Source: Rhizopus arrhizus
Taxonomy: Eukaryota > Mucoromycota > Mucoromycetes > Mucorales > Rhizopodaceae
Direction: 5' to 3'
Length of the DNA: 64,000 bases
NCBI GenBank assembly: GCA_024220505.1
Contig: JAKZZE010000002.1
Location: 1,302,001 to 1,366,000, forward strand
Shown: piece after piece, positions 36,152-48,654 of the stretch
Layout of the letters: each line of letters starts with the position of its first letter
How positions within the stretch are numbered: position 1 is the first letter of the stretch
Position numbers and translations under genes: made by a program
The notes under the pieces: model-generated
What the model was told of the DNA's origin: nothing
The model's database searches: none
What the model saw: only the letters and a program-made list of their open reading frames with translations

Positions 36152-38910
36152 TCAGAAACACTGTAATTTAGATGTGTTTAATAATAAATATTCGACAATA
36201 GCATTCTTATAGCTGATATCCAAAAAGTCTCTTGAAGGATCTTGATGTCTCATCAATGTGGGTGCAAACACCATAGACAAACTCTTGATTGTCATTCTAT
36301 TATGTGAGCTTGATTCACATATTTTGTTTAGATGTTTTAGTAATAAATAGAGTGTATCTTGATGCGCTCGAGGTAGTTTTGATAGTATCTTGTTCACTTT
36401 TTTTAGTTTTCTTGCGTCATTATTATCCATTACTAAATAAAGAGTATAAGGATATAATTCAATGCTTGATAAAACAACTTACTTGATATGTCAATGAGTT
36501 CTTGATAGGATTCAAAGGTAATAAGAGGATTAGGTAGATTTCTAAAATACTGTTTCAATGCACTTGTAATGGCACAAACGTCATTGTATTCATCTTCATT
36601 ACAAAGATCTACACTATCGCCTTGATCAAACGCTAATTGTATCGCCTTTGTCTGTGCTGCTCCTCCTGATTTTCGATAGATCCCCTCATAGTCTAATCCT
36701 CTCTTTTCAACTGCTTCAATGCATTTTGTAACTAAAAGTGGTACAGGCCGACCCTCAAACTCTACACGCTCAATCAATGATGTTTCGAAAATACTACTGC
36801 TTTTACTGAGTGGTGGTGATGATTTGTTGTCGAATTCAGGTAAAAGATCAAAGCTACTTCGACTGAGTACAGGACTAGGAGAAGAACATGCGGATGGTAC
36901 TTGACTCAAGCATTTTGAATGTGATAAAAATCCACATCCCTCACATCTGTACTCTGATCTCCCCCACATTTTATCTGTACAGACTCCACATTTGACGGGC
37001 CGAATAAATGAAGTAGGTAAAAATGAATGGTTTCCTTGCATTGATGTTGATGAAAGATTAGATTCTGTAGATCCTGATTTCTTTGTTAGATTTTGCGAAC
37101 TCCCATTTATGTATTTGGATGATATGCCATAGATTGAAGGTGATGTTGTAAGTGAAGGTATTGAAGAAGCAGATACAGAAGTTTCAAGCCTTAATTTAGT
37201 ATTGGCATTTGTATTACTAATGCTGCTACTACTATTACTGCTTGTAAGTTTACTAAACATGGTGCTACCTTTTTTTTTGATACGGAACAAAGTAGGTGTT
37301 TGGTCTCCCATAAAACTATTTCTTGACGAAACGTTACAAATAATTGAACCAGCATCTGATATCCTACGTGGTCTTGCTGTATTAGATATTTGAGGAGATG
37401 TTGCAGGTGATTGTTCTTCTGGTGATGAATTGACTTGGGTCAACTTGACTAAGCTATAAAGGGCCTCATCTCGAGTTGCCTTCAACTCTCTTGTTTCGGA
37501 AATAAGTAAATCCCTTTGCTGAATCATAGATGTGAGCTGGGTTTTTAAACCTTTCTGATAAAAATTGCCAAGTTTTTGTTTGTCAACCGATTGATCAATT
37601 TCAATGGCAAGCATGTCACGATATTTAATCAATTTGTTACAGGCATTCTCAAGCTGAGCACGAAACTTGCCTAATTTATCCAATTCCTTTTTCGATAGCA
37701 ATCCACCATGATTGCTGCTTTTTAATAGTGTTGTAATGATAATTTCTTGTTGACGCTTTATTATAGCCTCTTTTGCATATTCTTCTTTAATTTTATTAAA
37801 TTCATCGAGTGCCTGTTGACTAGCTTTCTAAATAACACGAGTTATTTAAGGCGTAAAAAAAAAGATAACACTCCTTTTTGTAATACCTGCAATGATTTAT
37901 AGTCCCATTCCAATTCCTTTAGACTCAATCTAGCTTCTGATAATTCCTTTTTTAGTCTACTATCATCCAAATTAGATATATCTTTATCATCATATGCTTC
38001 AGTGACGTGTTTTAATGAAGAAGTTCTTAATGAAGACTGTAAGATCTCTGATGCTCGGCTAATACGATATTGTGTTGTATCCTCACTTGATGGGCTAAAG
38101 TTTAAGCACAGATTGGCGCCAAGAGAATTCGAAAGATTGTCCAATAAATCATTTGAACTGCTGTCAAAGAAAGAAAGTGTTATTGGAGAGAGTGCGGATA
38201 GAAGTGAATCACTTGGGATACCGCTTGAGTTACTTGGTGAAATGGCCGGTGTGGGTGGATCATGTATTAATTGACGTGGTGGTAACTCTGTTAAAGGAGT
38301 AGGCTATTTGGTATTATGTTAATGTTGGACTAGAAAATAAAAAAAAAAAGTATTTTTTTTACCTTTACTTTGTTTTTTCTGGATGCTTTCCGTGATTCAT
38401 AGCAAATACTACAATAAATACCCTATTTGAATAAAGTGTAAATGGCTTATTATTCACATCTTTTATTATTATTTCAGTACCTTTTTTGTTTGCGTAAAGA
38501 TTAAGTCTTCAATTTTGTTTTTACAAGATATACATTTGAAGCAATCAGAATGATAGGCATTTTCACCTACAGAAAATGAATATCTACTATTAAATGAATG
38601 AGAGTATATACTAACCTGTCATAATAGCTTCATCTCGGATAATTTTATTACATTCTGTACAGTTATATGAGCAATTATCACACACTGGTTTGCCATTCTC
38701 CAGTAGTAATAAGTTCGTTTTATTTTCCATGCATTTTTTACATTTATCGCATACAAAACTATAAGGAAACTGTAAGATAAAATAAAGTAATTGTTATTTT
38801 ATGTACCATTTAGTATGAAATAAGGATTCGCCAAAAGCAACTACAGAACCTTCTTCGATTGAATTTAAACAACCTTGACAATTAGGAATAGAAACTTCTT
38901 CAGTGATCAT
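36152..38910 (-). CDS. LIM - coiled-coil - C1 - RhoGAP protein
   Basis: Seven exons (38910-38807, 38758-38616, 38566-38481, 38422-38363, 38303-37887, 37827-36483, 36432-36152) encode 811 residues. Two LIM zinc domains lie at about 11-66 (CQGC, FHTKCFVCDKCKKC, CDNC) and 69-125 (CTEC, YHSDCFKCISCKNK, CSIC). A Ser/Pro linker, then coiled coils (about 210-330), follow. A C1-type zinc finger (FIRPVKCGVCTDKMWG, CEGCGFLSHSKC) precedes a RhoGAP domain with the arginine finger in YEGIYRKSGG and the MVFAPTLMRHQDPS block. Such proteins switch off Rho/Cdc42 GTPases at growth sites in hyphae and yeasts (Rga-type). Four small exons carve up the LIM region. The intron upstream of the last exon splits the RhoGAP domain. 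Confidence 0.92.
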
Positions 38911-40529
38911 ATAATAATAATATTAAGTGAAAAGAGAGAAATAATAAAGCATGCAGAAAATATTTAACCTTTTTTTTCTAAATGGCGGTAAAACAATCGT
39001 GTAACATTAAAGTGTGCCTTATTTAGTATCCTAAAAAAAATAAGCCAAACTCCTACCATTTAGGGAACCACATAAGGATCAATATATCGCAGATCTATTA
39101 TATAAATATGAATCTTGGAGTTATATTAAGAGCATCTCCATCTATTACAAGTATTTTATAATCAGTTACATTTGATACTTTGAGTTATATTGAAATATTT
39201 TTCATTTTAAAACATCCAATGTTTCACCAACAAAATTAACAATTACTTTAAGATCAATTCGGAAAGGGGGTTTTGCCCATTGTACTATTTTCTGACTATT
39301 CGCACTATGAATTTTTTATTGCCCTGTCTGGTTTTGAACGATGGCAACTTGGTACTCCCTCAAACACAGGATTTCCCAAACCATTTTGATGTTTAAATTG
39401 TGATTGGCCGGCTGAAACTTTTTCATTTTGCTTTTTTTTTAAAAAAAAATTTGGTTGGCTGGAGTAAATAAATTCGTTTCTTGAAATCATTGTCTTTATA
39501 GGATGTGTGGCGCTTTCAGTACAACATCTACCAGGATAATACGACATGTGATAAAAACCCATCCATACAGGAAAAGTTACACAGTTTGCAAGCAATTGCC
39601 TATTTCACATAGCAATTTTCGTAGGATTAACAATCAGTATTTCCATAATAATCCTGAGACCCAATTACCAAAACTTCACTCCAAGCTTTTTATTTTTATT
39701 TTATTTATTTTTTTTGCTATCGGCCATCTATCTCGGTTAGCCCTATTCTTTGGTTCCTATGAAACGTAGCAAATGTATCCATTGGTGCTTAGGCTGGCTA
39801 CCAGGTGGTTTTCGCCTTCTTTGTTCGTGTAATTCTTACAATCTTACCAAGGATTTGCTTCTGGAGACTGTACAAGAAAAGCTTATCTTTATAAATCCAT
39901 ACATAAAGGAAACCATTTTAACATAATCCTTTACCAAAAATATGAATCTTTATAGTAAACATTTTAGATCTTTTTCAGCTGTGTACTCTGATGCTTAAGA
40001 AAAAGGTTCGAGTTGATTCATAATGAAAAGACAGCCACTCGCTCTATATACCCTAATTCTTATGTTCGCAGAGCTTAGGTTGTTAATGCTGTGTTAAATA
40101 CATTTGAATTGAAGAAAGAATAGATTGGTTAAGTCAGATTGATGACTGATTGTATTATTGTCATGAGAGAGAAGCCTAGAAGTTATTATACAAATGAATT
40201 TTAATCCAAATAGAGCTGAAAAAATGTTGCTGACTAAAATGAAATGTATTGCTATTCGGCGTTGATGCCTGAACAAGTAAGCAAAACCAAAGAAGATCTA
40301 CAATTTAATATACTATAGTGCAATCATTATAGCCAGTTTTTTTTTCTTTTTCTTCTAACGTCGAATACCTTACTGACGTTGTTTATGACATTATCAAGAA
40401 TAAAAATAATAAATAATATGTCTGCATTTCTCTCTTTTACTCGTTAAAAGTGAAATGTATAAAATAAAGGGATTTTGAGTAAGAAAATTGAGAATAACAA
40501 GCTTATAGATTTAAAAAGGTACAGCCAAT
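38911..40529. other. Gene-poor region with overlapping short frames
   Basis: About 1.6 kb upstream of the RhoGAP gene. Frames 39305-39595 (minus) and 39503-39769 (plus) overlap. The minus one, with QNGLGNPVFEGVPSC, has protein-like composition but no recognised family, and could be a fragment of a dead gene. A GGTTCGAGTTG sequence near 40006 recalls a tRNA B box, but no tRNA folds around it. Otherwise nothing is seen. Confidence 0.4.
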
Positions 40530-40853
40530 CTAATCACGCAAGGAAAAGGTGCCGGGAACATCGAAACCGATGCTTCTAACGGCCTCCACAACAACATTAC
40601 TGTAATTGATGAAAGATTTTAATACGTAGTGGTATCTCTTGCAGTTTACTTGAATTTTATCGAAGCCTTTCTTGAACTTCAAGCTGTTCAATGCTTTACT
40701 AAGACCTGCCAAATTGGATTTACACTGGCCTATAGTGTATCCATGACTAACAACCTTCAAGTATGGATTGTTATCGATCTCTAATTATACACTACGTACT
40801 TTGATGACCATAACAGTTTTCAAAATCACAAGTAGATAAAATTCAAGTTTCAT
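40530..40853 (-). CDS. Candidate small secreted protein (model uncertain)
   Basis: From ATG 40853 the frame gives a signal-peptide-like start (MKLEFYLLVILKTVMVI). Four codons later comes an in-frame TAA, and then the same frame continues open for about 80 codons to the stop at 40530. The C-terminal part (YLKVVSHGYTIGQCKSNLAG to GFDVPGTFSLRD) has two cysteines and protein-like composition. A TATA-like TATATAAAAAGG lies about 50 bases upstream (40912-40901). A 51-base intron (donor GTGATT, acceptor AG before ATCGAT) would remove the stop but also most of the hydrophobic leader. So this is either a small secreted protein with a non-obvious splice pattern, or a recently broken copy. Confidence 0.45.
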
Positions 40854-43570
40854 TTCACACCAAGGCCAATGGTAACAAAAAAAGAGAGAGAACAGGTAAC
40901 CTTTTTATATAGATTTCAACTCGATCGTCTGAGAATAATTTTAACATTCAATTATTCTCTGTTTAACATGAATTGAGCTTTTTTAATAGAAAACAAAACT
41001 AATAAATACCTCATTAAAGATAGATGAAGTCGCGAACAGGAGACAGCAGTGAAGCTTTGTAAAATCAAAATGCATGATAGACTTATCTGTCCGTTAGATA
41101 AGCGACTGTGATAGAACAATATGCTTTCCTGTATGAACTTTAGCATACTATAGTCTTTACATTATAAAATATATTTTTTATTACACATTATTTTAAATGT
41201 AATTAAAAAAAACCTATTTTTAGATAATAATTATAATGAATATCCACGCTCAATACTTTTATACTCTTTCAGATATTTATTGTCTTTATTTGACAAAACT
41301 TTTAGCGTTAAAGGAAATCAGCGGCATAAGCAGGATTATAGAAAAAAGTGAGAGGGAACGTTTTACGAACTTGATACGCCACCACGATCGACCTAAATCA
41401 GTAAGAGGTTTGATACAAAGAGTCTATAGTTGCTACATAGTGTTATACTCAGTACATAACAGTACTCTTGATCAATGAATGGCAGTGGCTTGAAAGCTAT
41501 TATGTTTACAATGAAGAGAAAGGAAATAAAACCCCGTGTTTTTTCCAAGTATTTTCATAATAAGCAAACGACTAGAAAAGTGATCTGATCCCTACATATT
41601 AGGATGAGAGCCTTCTTGCTATTCTTCAAATGTCTTGATTATTGGAGATAAGGGATGTTCTCAAGTAAACATCCTTGTTCATCTCAATTTGCTAAACTAG
41701 GTAAAACGAAATGGTTACTTTTCAGAATTAGGTCTAATCAAATTAGCTACTCTCAATTGTGTTGCGCCCATAGCTATATTATAAAGATCTAAAATAGCCT
41801 AATAAAGTTGTTCATTATAAATATAAAGGTATTAGAGTTTTTTTTTTTTTTTTTTTTTTATAAATGAGTGACCTAATCATCAAATAAGGGAGTTAAAAAC
41901 GAGCAGAGCTTTAGTAACCATTTTAGAGATTGTTAAAGGTTATGCTTTTTCGAAAAACTTTATTTTCCTTAAGCTTACTTATGCAGAGAGAATGATTATC
42001 ATTGATGTATCGATCTATTTCAATAAATGAATAATATTCATGCATCCAATGGCAGAATGAAACCATTTTTACTCTTTTTTTTTGCATAAACTGTATTGAA
42101 TTATCAGTGGAGTTGACGAGAGCAATATGTCGGATCGTTTAAAGTACACTTGTCATTTAAGCTTCGTGGCCATTAGAGAGATATTTAATGCGTTCTTTTT
42201 TATATAGACTACTTTAATACTATGTTTTTCAGGTTGTAAAAGGAAGAAGTGCGGACGTCTTATGCCGACTGTTGATCGTTAAAAGAAAAGAATGCTGTTT
42301 TCATTTTTATTTTATTTTTCTTTATACTTTCAAATTTGCATCCTTCACTGACAGTGCAAAAGCAGAAGAAAAAAGAAAAGCCTTACTCTTGTCATCATAC
42401 CAGCAAGATGGATTTCTTAATGCCTGCACACATTCTACTGTGGGTAAATCTTTGACGTTTGCATAATTCATTTGCTCTTTATTATGCAACCATATCACGT
42501 CAGTATAATTCAGTTTGAAACGAGTTCTGCACCAATCAATCACTAATATAAAGCAATCCAGACATTGTTAAAAAAGTTTTTTCTCTTCTTTTCAATTTTT
42601 TTTTACTCGATTTTTTTTTCTCTTTTTCTTATCGCAAGTCATACTTTGTTTGAACTATGCACTAACGATTTATTTATTTAGTATGCTTCATTGAATATAT
42701 GCTCAAAAAGCTTTAGCTACTGCTATGCTATAATGAGGGTATTCAATTGATTAGACATTGAAATTAACATTTGAATAGAAGATATTCTATTATCATGAAA
42801 ATGTATGCAGTCGTGCTCAGAAATGTACGTGGCTACCTTTAGTACAAAAAGGTTAAAAATAACTAGGTATTTGATATACTCTATAGGTTCCTTTCTTTAT
42901 TAAATATTTATCAGCTAGCTTATTTTGCTGCCTATCTTCTATGGTGTGCCGTCTCTGTATCCTGTATTGCTGCTTATCGCAAGACTGAAGCAATGGCCTT
43001 TTGAGTTTATTTTGTTTTATTTTTTTTTATTTTTTTTTTTATTTTTTTTCATGAAATATATCAAATAAATGTTAGCTTTTGTGCACAACCACTTTGCGTT
43101 TACCAATTGTATAATAAATGAGCAGGCGATAATATTGGAAACTATTGGTTACTATGCAGTCTGAGTAAATATCAGTAGCATAAATGAAGTAATACATTAC
43201 AAAAGACTTTTTCTTGTTTTTTATTGGTCTTGAATTTGTATTGCTTCTTGATCATTATAATGTTTGATTGGTTATAAAAAACAAAGCATTGAGGATCATT
43301 TAACGTGATATGTTTACATTGATCTCGATTCATATTATTGCCTCAATGGTTACTTTTCTTTGTATCCAGCGAGTCATTTTTGCTTTAATGAAACTTCCCA
43401 CGCGTCAAAACGTTACACGACATAAGATGTTGCTGATATGAGATGTCAAGAAGGTAGACAATAAGAGAGAATGGGATTCTGTTATTTTTATTTTTATAAT
43501 TCAATAAAATGAAACAGAAAGAATGCAATAAATATGTAAGAAGTTGGTAATAATAAAAAGAAAATGAAAA
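40854..43570. other. Gene-poor region, one possible exon
   Basis: About 2.7 kb of AT-rich DNA. A 22-base T run lies at 41838-41859. On the minus strand, 42543-42322 gives a protein-like 70-codon stretch (DVIWLHNKEQMNYANVKDLP, then ECVQALRNPSCWYDD) behind an acceptor-like AG, but I found no partner exons. The plus frame 41236-41478 (ISGISRIIEKSERERFTNL) is also protein-like without a family. Both may be decayed fragments. Confidence 0.4.
41838..41859 (+). repeat. Homopolymer T tract (22)
   Basis: Uninterrupted run of 22 T in a gene-poor region. Confidence 0.85.
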
Positions 43571-43948
43571 CTATGTTAATAATGCTTCAATAGACATCAC
43601 GTATCGACTGGATGCAAATGAGCTATTTTTGTCTTTGAGGGATTTTTTTTGCATCAGGCATTCACATTTCTGATGAACCTTCTTGGTCTTTCTTTTCTCT
43701 CTGCAATTTTCACATTGACTTATGGGTCTTCCTTTTTTTCGAACTACTTTTAGTAATCGCTCTTTATGGTCACAACGAGAAGATCGATGCCCCTGAAATA
43801 CTGAGTATTAATTTTAAAGAAGCTATTGTTTTCTTATTTTAAGTTACCTGTATACACGCTAATTATGTATTATAAGCGTTCGAAGCAACATTAAAAAAGT
43901 TCTTTACTTACTTTCACAGGCATATTTTATATTATTTATAATGATCAT
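43571..43948 (-). CDS. Mini copper-fist protein
   Basis: Three exons (43948-43912, an 11-base microexon 43858-43848, and 43792-43571) join to an 89-residue protein. It begins IIINNIKYACETCIQGHRSS and continues with KKGRPISQCENCREKRKTKK. This is the copper-fist DNA-binding domain of Ace1/Amt1/Mac1/Cuf1 factors: zinc ligands Cys11, Cys14, Cys23 and His25, the KKGRP minor-groove motif, and a following cysteine cluster (QCENC, KCEC). Known factors carry a C-terminal Cys-rich activation or copper-sensing region of a hundred residues or more. Here only 26 residues follow the fist. The short open reading frame ends cleanly in TAG, with no trace of a lost downstream domain. It may act as a DNA-binding competitor or a copper-binding small protein. 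Confidence 0.85.
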
Positions 43949-45542
43949 TTCGTATTCTGTCTAATTGAATGTCAGTGGATACTATTTGCTATAGTCTCTC
44001 GAAGAAGAAAGAAAGAAAAGGAAAAAAGACGCTTTTATACGGCAAAAATGTTAATAGCGCAAAAAAGAAAAGAAAAGTAAACAAAAAAAAATAGCGCAAA
44101 GAAGAGGGGAATAATATCGTATGGGGTGCTTATTTTTTTTGGGTAAATAAAAGAGGTAGTTTTGCCATTAGCCGTCACCAAATATAGTAAAAGTAATTGT
44201 CAACCATTATCACAATCAAATACACAACTAATTTTCTCGGATTAAAAACCTATTTAAAGGGCATTTTAATGTATACAAGAAGAATACCAATTTGATTCAT
44301 ATTGATTGCATCTAATTTTCTTGCAATTGGTTTTCTTATTCAGAAAAAGCATAAAGTAAAATCATTTAGCAGCTCATTGTATTATGTATGATCGAAAATA
44401 ATTTTGAGGAAAAAGAGATCATCCAAAGTTAATGATTTCGGAAACATTATTGATTTCCTATTGGATAAATAAAATTAGTCCGTTTATTGGTATCACATCA
44501 ATTTCCTATCTGCCCCTGATCCTCTATCCTCTTTCTTGTCCTGAAAGCACAATTTATCATTCAATGACAGATATGATTCTAAGTGGAGTGCTAAGCGATA
44601 TCATGCGTACCGAATACATTCAAATTATTGATCATTTGGCTATCTTCAAATGGCATGAACCATTTAAGAAGGTATCCTGTTACAAACAAGGATAAATACA
44701 GTGAGCTTATTTTGATAGACAACAAAAATATGCTATCCTATTAAAAGAGATATAGAAAGATAGCAAGGAAAATGTAATGGTTGTAGCTTTGATTCTCTTA
44801 AAGGTTTTTTTCTAAAATCATAGATAGTAATTCTTGTACAGAAAATAAATAAATCTAAAAACCACTTTTCTCCTCTGATTATTACACTATCATCTTTCCT
44901 ATTATAAAGTAGCCAAAGTAAAAGTTTTGATTAGAAATTGAGTTTGGCTTGATGATTCATTTGATAAAGTCTGTTTTATTTTCAATTTATTAAAAAAGTG
45001 GAGGAAGAGGGATTAAAAAGATTAGCTTAAGCGAGCTATTTAATTTAACATAAAAGGAAATATTGTGTGGAGTGCATTTAATGTGCTACATGGCATTTGT
45101 TATTACAAGAGAAAAAAAAAGAAAGCCAATTGAAATAAAATTAAAAAGTAGAAATATGTTTATAAAACAAGAAAGGTCCTTATACACATGTACATTGACA
45201 ATAATATTTTGTTTTTCTTCTTTTAGGTCAATAAAGAAAAAAGAGTTTAATTTATGATTAAAATGAAAACACGTACCTTTTTGTTGATATTCTTTTGCTG
45301 TCAATATATTTTAAAAATACTTAAATTGGACAAGCTAATATTGAGAATATTGAGAATATAACCATCATATCCAAATCTTTACATCTCATTTTCCTCTTTT
45401 TTGCTACCCTTCCATTCATAAGCAAAGAGCACTTGTAACACATGGAATTGTTTCAGAAATAATGAGCTCAAAACTCAGCATTTTATGTGTTTCTTGAATA
45501 CGAATGTCCATTTGATTCTCAAGCTAGCACTATTTTATCTAG

Positions 45543-45580
<38 letters not shown>

Positions 45581-46056
45581 ACATACTATTAATTGATTTT
45601 CCCTCATTTTAGAATGTCAATTTACATGTTTCGCTTGGTTCTATAGGAACGATGAAAGCGAACCTCATATGGTGACGAGAAGCATATTATTTTACCGAAA
45701 AAGCAGCTTATAATCAAATTATAGTCGCTTGCTCTTTCAATGACTTCAAGGCATTATACAATGCATTCTGTTAACCATTTGCAGCTTATTAGCAACTAAA
45801 TAAATGTAAACTAAATGAAATAAAGGCAGTTGCAAGAATTAAACTAGGACAAGAAAGGTTAATGTACTACATTATGCAAAGTCTAAATTTGTCTGATGTT
45901 ATGAACAGAATCTAGTAGTAAGCTATATTTTGAGAATACAATCTTTCTATTGTGAAAAATATGAAATCAAATAACTTTCAAGGTCATGTATAGGCAAAAA
46001 GATTTGTATAATGATTAAATATGGCAATACCTTGGAATAAGATATAAAAAAAAATT
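43949..46056. other. Gene-poor region with a 31-T tract
   Basis: About 2.1 kb. It holds the copper-fist promoter and a run of 31 T at 45545-45575. The plus frame 44432-44695 has protein-like stretches (HSMTDMILSGVLSDIMRTEY) but no recognised family and no splice partner that I could find. Nothing else supported. Confidence 0.4.
45545..45575 (+). repeat. Homopolymer T tract (31)
   Basis: Uninterrupted run of 31 T, 480 bases from the 3' end of the fasciclin gene; no element boundary could be tied to it. Confidence 0.9.
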
Positions 46057-46587
46057 TTATTCGTCCATGTTTGGTCTTAATAAATGATCAATTTTATAAG
46101 CTATTCCATTAATGGCTTCAACAGGATGACTTGTATCAACAACTGTATGCTCATTCAAGATAATTTTTTGGGAAGATGAATCATACCTTACTGGAATCGA
46201 TTGTCCGGGAAACAAGGTATGAAGAGAGTCAGTTTGAGCCAATGAGTCTGGGTCAAACTTGATATTGGGTACAATATGGTTTCTAAGAAAGTCGTCCAAA
46301 TGGCTTCGGGTATAGATATCAAGTTCATTTCGAAAAGCACTATTAACTGGACAAAACACAGTATAGAGTTGACTGTTATCAGCATTAGTATGATTCATCA
46401 AGTTAAAGACGTCTTCTACTTGAGTCAAAACATCCATAAAAGTGGATAATGATGGATCGGGTGCAAGTTTATCAAACAATGATTGGCTTGCACTATTCGA
46501 TTTATAATCGGGCGCATTGGGTTCATATAAAAGTTTTTGTGCCATAACAAATGAAAATAAAAAGTAAAAGAACTGAATAAAATGCAT
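46057..46587 (-). CDS. Secreted fasciclin (FAS1) domain protein
   Basis: Single-exon, 176 residues. Residues 1-17 are a signal peptide (MHFIQFFYFLFSFVMAQ). The FAS1 domain spans about 35-170, with the H1 box QLYTVFCPVNSAFRNEL, the NHIVPNIKF segment, a central hydrophobic stretch and the H2-like end HPVEAINGIAYKIDHLLRP. FAS1 domains mediate adhesion at the cell surface in fungi. No GPI-anchor tail is evident, so the protein is probably soluble or wall-bound. Two N-glycosylation sequons are possible around NHTNADNS. Start chosen at the ATG before the hydrophobic leader; an upstream in-frame stretch is poly-Phe and unlikely to be coding. Confidence 0.9.
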   Translation of the reverse strand: MHFIQFFYFLFSFVMAQKLLYEPNAPDYKSNSASQSLFDKLAPDPSLSTFMDVLTQVEDVFNLMNHTNADNSQLYTVFCPVNSAFRNELDIYTRSHLDDFLRNHIVPNIKFDPDSLAQTDSLHTLFPGQSIPVRYDSSSQKIILNEHTVVDTSHPVEAINGIAYKIDHLLRPNMDE

Positions 46588-47528
46588 TTTTTTTTTTTGA
46601 TAAATGAAAAAGAAAAAGAGAAGAAAAAATAAATAAAAATAAACATACAACTAGATTTGATTGGTTAAAAATAACATGCTTAAATGCAGTCAATACGATT
46701 GTTTGTCAGTTTTTAATCGCAAAATAAAATCAATTTGTCGGTTTAATTTCAAAAAGGGATGGATTCGACCTTGACTAGCATATTCAATCGTTTACACTCT
46801 ATTTCTTTTGGTTCACACTACTCTCAGACGTGTGCCTCCTATTATATTTTAAATAAAAAAAATTATCTATTTGCGCAAAAAAAAAAAAAAAAAAAAAAAA
46901 AAAACACCAAGCCTAAACCAAACGGTGACATCCATTTCACAGTAAGAAAACAGGAAGGTTAATATGGAAGCAATGTTATTTTGAAGGCTGCAGAGATAAT
47001 GTTGAATAACGGGGTTTGGTAATTCTGAAAGCATATGATCACAATACAACAAACACTTTTCTCATTTTATTTCGAAATGAAAATCGAGCTTTTTTTATGT
47101 GCATGTATTGTTTTATATATCATTTTTATGTTTAACACCAACTAGTGCGTTACTATTGATCCCTTTCTTTTCATCTTTTACATATACTTTACATTTACCA
47201 ACGATACGTTTTTTTATTTATTTATATTTTTAATATTATTTCTTTACTTGTTTCATTGATTCATAACTTGCAATTGTTTTAATAAGTTTTTATTAAATAC
47301 AAAACAGTTATTTATTTATTTGATTAATTATCATCATCAACAAGTAATAAAGGTTTTTTGTGACGTATAATAGCTTTGAATATATTCGCTAATGGGCGAT
47401 GTACCTTTTGATTAATGATAATACTATCCTTTGATAACAATAAACATCATGTTGCCCAAAAATACATGATATTTCTCTAACAAAAGGGAGTTTTTGACAC
47501 TGTGAAGATTGTTCAATAAGGCTTTGGC
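46588..47528. other. Intergenic region with a 28-A tract
   Basis: About 940 AT-rich bases. An uninterrupted run of 28 A occupies 46877-46904; such runs near transposon remnants can be old retroposon tails, though none is proved here. No gene seen. Confidence 0.5.
46877..46904 (+). repeat. Homopolymer A tract (28)
   Basis: Uninterrupted run of 28 A on the 5' side of the minus-strand fasciclin gene, about 290 bases upstream of its start codon. Confidence 0.9.
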
Positions 47529-47794
47529 TCAGTTTCTCAATTCCAATAACAAGACAAATTGGAAAAGAGTAATATTTTGTGTTGTTTGAATAAAATACGC
47601 AGTATCTACCTTTTCGTTAATATTAATGACAATAGGTGGGAAGATTGAGGAGGAATTTGGAAAGTACAGAACATCACACATGCTTTTAGCTATAAATTCT
47701 GTAGATGCAGCAGTATACGCGTTTTCCGGCGCTTCAACAAGGTTCATCGTTATAGCATTTATTATACGTTAGCCTGTCAGTATAATCTTGCTTA

Positions 47795-48601
47795 TTAGAC
47801 CACTACCTGGTTTATAATCATTGATCTGGTCGATACGGCAGTGTAGTCTGCGATAGCAGTGCTTGAAGGGATCGGCTGTATGAAATCACCTACAGTAATA
47901 GTACTAGGTTTAGACTTGTATGTACAACGTGTAATACGCTTCTGTTGTTCCTCAACAATGGGTCGCTCTACATGATCAATACCAGGTCGTTGATACTCAA
48001 CAGATACTGTTGCGCGTTTTGGGCACTCTCTGAATAAGGGTTCGGGACTGCCGCAAGTATAGCATGTCTTAGCACAATGATTTTTTAGCTTAGGGCAAAC
48101 CTGTTTGGTATGACCCGGTTTGTGATAGTAGAAGCAATGTTTCTTCATGCCCTTCCATAATGCTATTATGAGACAGTACTTACCCAAATGTATCTCATGT
48201 GACAGTTCCCGAAAAGTAGAGCCTTCCTCAGAGGCGATATTAATAATGGCATATCCTTTGCCGCAAAATAGACTTGTAGCAGAGTCTAAAAGAATACCGA
48301 TGTGTAGTACCTTGCCGTATTGACTCAACATTTGATGTAACAAAGGAGTTAGCTCACCAGGATGTAAAATCTACTGTCTTTCCAGTGAAATTCGGCAGAT
48401 AGAACTGCTAGTTGACAGTGTGGGAGTGCCAATGACAGTGATATTTTCCATCTGTACTTCGGTACAGTATGTTTTGGTTTGTGCCTCAACGGAATCAAAA
48501 GCCACAACTGCTTTCTGGCGTGCATCCTGGTTTACAGGAACAGCTTCAATAGCATCAGATAAAGTTTTTAAAAAGACTACTGATAAAATGGAGGCCTGCA
48601 T
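47795..48601 (-). pseudogene. LINE ORF1 (gag-like zinc-knuckle) remnant
   Basis: On the minus strand a frame from 48601 continues past an in-frame TAG near 48371 into 48343-47795. It reads RRM-like EIHLGKYCLIIALWKG, then a zinc knuckle CFYYHKPGHTKQVC of the C-x2-C-x4-H-x4-C form. A second knuckle, CYTCGSPEPLFREC, has Leu where His is expected. This matches the ORF1 of L1-like LINEs common in Mucorales. At least one stop and a lost zinc ligand mark it as dead. No reverse-transcriptase ORF2 follows downstream; another frame at 47747-47529 is of unknown origin. The element was probably truncated or interrupted by the neighbours. Confidence 0.75.
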
Positions 48602-48654
48602 TTCACAAACGACGCTGTTTTTTTCTTCAGTTGATTGTACCCAAAGGCGAGCCT

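Noticed and set aside
40001..40030. GGTTCGAGTTG resembling a tRNA B box
   Set aside because: No A box, anticodon stem or acceptor stem could be paired around it.
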